The notes under the pieces were generated by a model. It was not told the DNA's origin. It was given only the letters and a program-made list of their open reading frames with translations, and did no database searches. A program made the position numbers and the translations under genes. 64,000 nucleotides of DNA from Actinomadura barringtoniae (lineage in GTDB: Bacteria; Actinomycetota; Actinomycetes; Streptosporangiales; Streptosporangiaceae): assembly GCF_017573505.1 (NCBI RefSeq), contig NZ_JAGEOJ010000023.1:1-64000 (forward strand), given 5' to 3'. Below, one piece after another: positions 61,583 through 64,000 of the stretch (its first letter is position 1; each line of letters starts with the position of its first letter).

Positions 61583-61678
61583 ATGGTCGTAACGTTCCAG
61601 TTTGACGTACTGGAAACTTTCGGGCTTCTTTCGACCGACTTGGTTGGCGCTTGGCACGGTCTATGGGCTAGTTTGTGA
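61583..61678 (+). CDS. possible 31-codon leader peptide ahead of ndh
   Basis: GAAGGGAG (61567 region) is followed by ATG 61583 and an open frame (MVVTFQFDVLETFGLL...) of 31 codons ending at TGA 61676-61678, which lies inside the Rex site. Third positions are AT-rich compared with its neighbours, so it may not be a real gene. It would need a message that begins before 61580. Listed because of the strong ribosome site. Otherwise the 366 bases between 61351 and 61718 hold only the sites listed. Confidence 0.25.
   Translation: MVVTFQFDVLETFGLLSTDLVGAWHGLWASL
61595..61615. promoter_or_regulatory. palindrome in the ndh upstream region
   Basis: TTCCAGT-TTGACGT-ACTGGAA has perfect 7-base arms; a TTGACG lies in the centre (61602-61607). 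It may be an operator on a distal ndh promoter. Confidence 0.5.
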
Positions 61679-61690
61679 ATGTCTTCACAA
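61673..61690. promoter_or_regulatory. consensus Rex operator (redox control of ndh)
   Basis: TTGTGAATGTCTTCACAA fits the Rex consensus TTGTGAA-N4-TTCACAA exactly. Rex binds when NAD+ is high and lets go when NADH rises; it lies 28 bases before the ndh start, where it would block transcription. Confidence 0.88.
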
Positions 61691-61717
61691 GCTGAACGCG
61701 ATCATTGGAGGGCCATC

Positions 61718-63106
61718 ATGGCCAGGACCGCCCAGGGAACCCCTGGCGCTCCCCACATCCTCATCGTGGGTGGCGGCTATGTGGGCATGTACACCGCGCT
61801 GCGCCTTCAGAAGAAGCTCAAGCGCGAGCTCAAGCGGGGCGAGGTCAAGGTGACCGTCGTCGACCCGAACGCGTACATGACGTACCAGCCGTTCCTCCCC
61901 GAGGCCGCCGCCGGGAACATCTCCCCCCGCCACGTCGTCGTGCCGCTCCGCCAGGTGCTGCCCAAGTGCGACGTGCGGAACGCCCGGGTGATCGAGATCA
62001 ACCACGAGGACCGATGGGCCATCGTGCAGCCGCTGGCCGGCCCGCCCGAGCGCATCGCCTATGACTACGTCGTGATGGCCGTCGGCGCGGTGCCGCGCAT
62101 CCTGCCGATCCCGGGCCTGGCCGACCAGGGCATCAGCCTGAAGACCGTCGGCGAGGCCATCCACCTGCGCAACCACGTGCTCGGCCAGCTTGAGATCGCC
62201 GAGTCGACCGACGACGAGGAGATCCGCCGCAAGGCGCTCACCTTCGTGTTCGTCGGCGGTGGGTTCGCCGGCGTGGAGGCGGTCGCCGAGATCGAGGACA
62301 TGACGCGCGACGCCACCAAGCACATGCGCCGGGTCACCCCGCGCGACCTGCGCTTCTACCTGGTCGAGGCGGCCGACCGCATCCTGCCCGAGGTCGGCCC
62401 CGACATGGGCAAGTGGACCGCCGAGCAGCTGCGCGGCCGCGGCATCGACGTCAAGATGAAGACCTTCCTGGAGTCGGCGGTGAACGGCGACATCGTCCTG
62501 TCGGACGGCAGCCGGTTCCCCGCGGGCACCCTGGTGTGGAACGCGGGCGTGAAGCCGGCCCCGGTGGTGAAGCACACCGACCTGCCGCTGGACGAGCGCG
62601 GCCGGATCAAGGCCACCGAGTACCTCACCATCGAGGGCGTCGTGGGCGCCTGGACCGCCGGTGACAACGCCGCCGTTCCCGACCTCACGCAAGACGGCAT
62701 GTTCTGCCCGCCGAACGCCCAGCACGCGCTGCGCCAGTCGAAGCTGCTCGGCGACAACATCGTCCGGTCGCTGCGCGGCAAGTCGCTGAAGCCGTACGTG
62801 CACGGCAACCTCGGTGCGGTCGCCGGCCTCGGCCTGCACAAGGGCGTGGCCAACCCGCTCGGGTTCAAGCTGAAGGGCCTGCCGGCCTGGTGGTTCCACC
62901 GCACCTACCACGGGATGATGGTGCCGACCGTCAACCGCAAGATGCGGGTCCTCGCCGACTGGACGCTCGCGGTCTTCTTCAAGCGGGAGATCATCTCGCT
63001 GGCCAGCGTCGAGGCTCCGCGCGCGGACTTCGAGCTCGCCGCCAGCGACGAGAAGCCCCTGGAGGCCCCCAAGGCCCCGGCGCAGGCCAAGGAGCCCGTG
63101 ATCTGA
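61718..63106 (+). CDS. ndh: type II NADH:quinone oxidoreductase (NDH-2)
   Basis: A 462-aa flavoprotein from ATG 61718 (GGAGG upstream); ATG 61679 lies inside the Rex site. FAD motif ILIVGGGYVGMYTALRLQK, YQPFLPEAAAGNISPRH, NADH motif FVFVGGGFAGVEAVAEIED and AGDNAAVPD. A C-terminal amphipathic region (DWTLAVFFKREIISL) anchors it to the membrane. It passes electrons from NADH to menaquinone without pumping protons, so Rex control is logical. Confidence 0.94.
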   Translation: MARTAQGTPGAPHILIVGGGYVGMYTALRLQKKLKRELKRGEVKVTVVDPNAYMTYQPFLPEAAAGNISPRHVVVPLRQVLPKCDVRNARVIEINHEDRWAIVQPLAGPPERIAYDYVVMAVGAVPRILPIPGLADQGISLKTVGEAIHLRNHVLGQLEIAESTDDEEIRRKALTFVFVGGGFAGVEAVAEIEDMTRDATKHMRRVTPRDLRFYLVEAADRILPEVGPDMGKWTAEQLRGRGIDVKMKTFLESAVNGDIVLSDGSRFPAGTLVWNAGVKPAPVVKHTDLPLDERGRIKATEYLTIEGVVGAWTAGDNAAVPDLTQDGMFCPPNAQHALRQSKLLGDNIVRSLRGKSLKPYVHGNLGAVAGLGLHKGVANPLGFKLKGLPAWWFHRTYHGMMVPTVNRKMRVLADWTLAVFFKREIISLASVEAPRADFELAASDEKPLEAPKAPAQAKEPVI

Positions 63107-63134
63107 CCCCGGTCTGACCTGGTTCGGACGCGCG

Positions 63135-63166
63135 ACGCCCCGATGACCGCAAGGTCATCGGGGCGT
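63135..63166 (+). terminator. terminator of ndh
   Basis: Perfect 14-base arms ACGCCCCGATGACC and GGTCATCGGGGCGT around a GCAA tetraloop, then TCTCGT. It starts 29 bases after the ndh stop. Confidence 0.85.
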
Positions 63167-63191
63167 TCTCGTCGTGGGGGAGAATCGGGAC

Positions 63192-64000
63192 GTGCGGATC
63201 AGGATCCTGGGTCCTTTGGAGGTGGCCGATGACGGCCGCCCGGTCGAGGTCGGCGGCGCGCGGCTGCGGGCCCTGCTGATCCTGCTCGCCCTCGACGCCG
63301 GCCGTACGCTCCCCGCCGACCGGCTGATCGACGACCTGTGGGAGGAACGGACGCCCGCCGCCGCGCCCAACGCCCTCCAATCATTGGTGTCGCGGCTTCG
63401 CACGGTGATCGGCCGCGAGCACCTGGAATCGCGTCCGGGCACGTACCGGCTTCTGCTGCCGCGCGAGGCGGTCGACGCGCACGACTTCGAGGCGCGCGTC
63501 GCGGCTGCGCGCCGTTCGACCGACCCGGCGCGGCGCTCGGCCGAGCTGCGCGAAGCCCTGGCGCTGTGGCGCGGCCCCGCGCTGGCGGACGTCACGGGCC
63601 TCCCGTTCGCCGACGGGCCCGCCGCCCGACTGGAGGGCCTGCGCGACGCGGCGCTGGACGAACGCATCGACGCCGACCTCGCGCTCGGCCGCCACGACGA
63701 GCTGATCCCCGAGCTGCGCGCCCTCACCGCCGCCGACCCGCTCCGCGAGCCGCTGCGCGGCCGCCTCATCCGGGCCCTGTACGCGGCGGGCCGCCAGGCC
63801 GACGCGCTCGCCGAGTACGAGGCGATCAAGCAGACGCTCGCCGACTCCCTCGGCGTTGACCCCTCACCCGACCTGGAAGAGCTTTACCTGGCCGTTCTCC
63901 GCCAGGACTCCACGCTGGCCTCTGCCTCCGCGCCTGAACCCCAGGCCGCCGAGCCGCGGCGGCCGAGGGGAGCGGCCGGGAACCTGCGGGCGGCGATCAC
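63192..64000 (+). CDS. AfsR/SARP-family regulator, partial (cut by window end)
   Basis: GTG 63192 (GGGGGAG upstream) opens a frame that runs off the window after about 269 codons. The N-terminus is a winged-helix (ARLRALLILLALDAGRTLPADRLIDDLWEERTP, NALQSLVSRLRTVIG) followed by a bacterial transcriptional activator domain (BTAD; PLREPLRGRLIRALYAAGRQADALAEYEAIKQTLADSLGVDPSPDLEELYLAVLR). A Pro/Ala linker follows, so an NB-ARC/TPR part as in AfsR is likely beyond the edge. Such proteins activate secondary metabolism; its target is not seen here. Confidence 0.9.
   Translation, partial: MRIRILGPLEVADDGRPVEVGGARLRALLILLALDAGRTLPADRLIDDLWEERTPAAAPNALQSLVSRLRTVIGREHLESRPGTYRLLLPREAVDAHDFEARVAAARRSTDPARRSAELREALALWRGPALADVTGLPFADGPAARLEGLRDAALDERIDADLALGRHDELIPELRALTAADPLREPLRGRLIRALYAAGRQADALAEYEAIKQTLADSLGVDPSPDLEELYLAVLRQDSTLASASAPEPQAAEPRRPRGAAGNLRAAI

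Noticed and set aside
1-64000. tRNA genes, transposases, integrases or phage genes
   Set aside because: None seen in either strand; absence was judged by reading only, and a tRNAscan or HMM search would be needed to be certain.

Overview
The window is about 70% GC, uses GTG and TTG starts freely, has many 4-base ATGA/GTGA stop-start overlaps, and carries F420-type, SARP-type, XRE-type and TetR-type genes. This points to a filamentous actinomycete; the gene style fits Streptosporangiales (Actinomadura and relatives), but no sequence here fixes the genus. No tRNA, CRISPR array, insertion sequence or phage gene was seen. The only RNA gene is RNase P RNA (rnpB).

Region 1 (1-2.1 kb): a RelA/SpoT-family protein on the minus strand with an intact HD hydrolase motif but an apparently decayed synthetase, ending at a long hairpin.

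Region 2 (2.1-21.3 kb) is the main attraction. It is one plus-strand run of nine genes that looks like an undescribed PUFA-synthase-type secondary-lipid or glycolipid cluster. The order is: a PhaC-like alpha/beta hydrolase with a Cys nucleophile; a 2418-aa megasynthase with two nitronate-monooxygenase/PfaD-like domains fused to KS-AT-ACP-KR; a second megasynthase (KS, atypical AT, double-hotdog DH, C-terminal PPTase-like segment); a free ACP; two alpha/beta hydrolases; a GT1 glycosyltransferase; a membrane-anchored zinc-ribbon methyltransferase; and a galactokinase homologue that has lost its signature motifs. From PKS2 onward nearly every junction overlaps, so the genes are probably translationally coupled. 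I infer that the enzymes build a reduced or partly unsaturated acyl chain that is released or transferred by the hydrolases, then glycosylated and methylated.

Region 3 (21.3-36.4 kb) is a chain of small regulator-plus-target modules, most with a palindrome in the divergent promoter: GlxA-like regulator/cupin; TetR/DrrAB-like ABC exporter; TetR/carotenoid oxygenase with a frameshifted epoxide-hydrolase-like gene; a tandem XRE regulator pair in which one copy lost its DNA-binding domain; TetR/EmrB-type MFS pump; an ArsR-like regulator/hydrolase; TetR/secreted beta-propeller.

Region 4 (36.4-48.5 kb) looks like lipid, terpenoid or polyisoprenoid oxidation: a secreted propeller, a TatA-like protein coupled to a Baeyer-Villiger monooxygenase, a TetR regulator with matching operators at its two neighbours, a Tat-exported FAD oxidoreductase, a DMT-type membrane protein, a PucR-type regulator, an Lcp-like rubber-oxygenase homologue, a second DUF2236/MpaB protein and an F420-type oxidoreductase.

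Region 5 (48.5-64 kb) is mostly housekeeping: rnpB, TrpB2, the Nif3/zinc-ribbon/RNase H-phosphatase operon, a PPOX-fold protein, a gene behind an SOS box, a SulP-carbonic anhydrase fusion, a large Gln/Ser/Tyr/Gly-rich disordered membrane protein, a PEBP lipoprotein, type II NADH dehydrogenase behind a consensus Rex operator, and the start of an AfsR/SARP-like regulator cut by the window edge.
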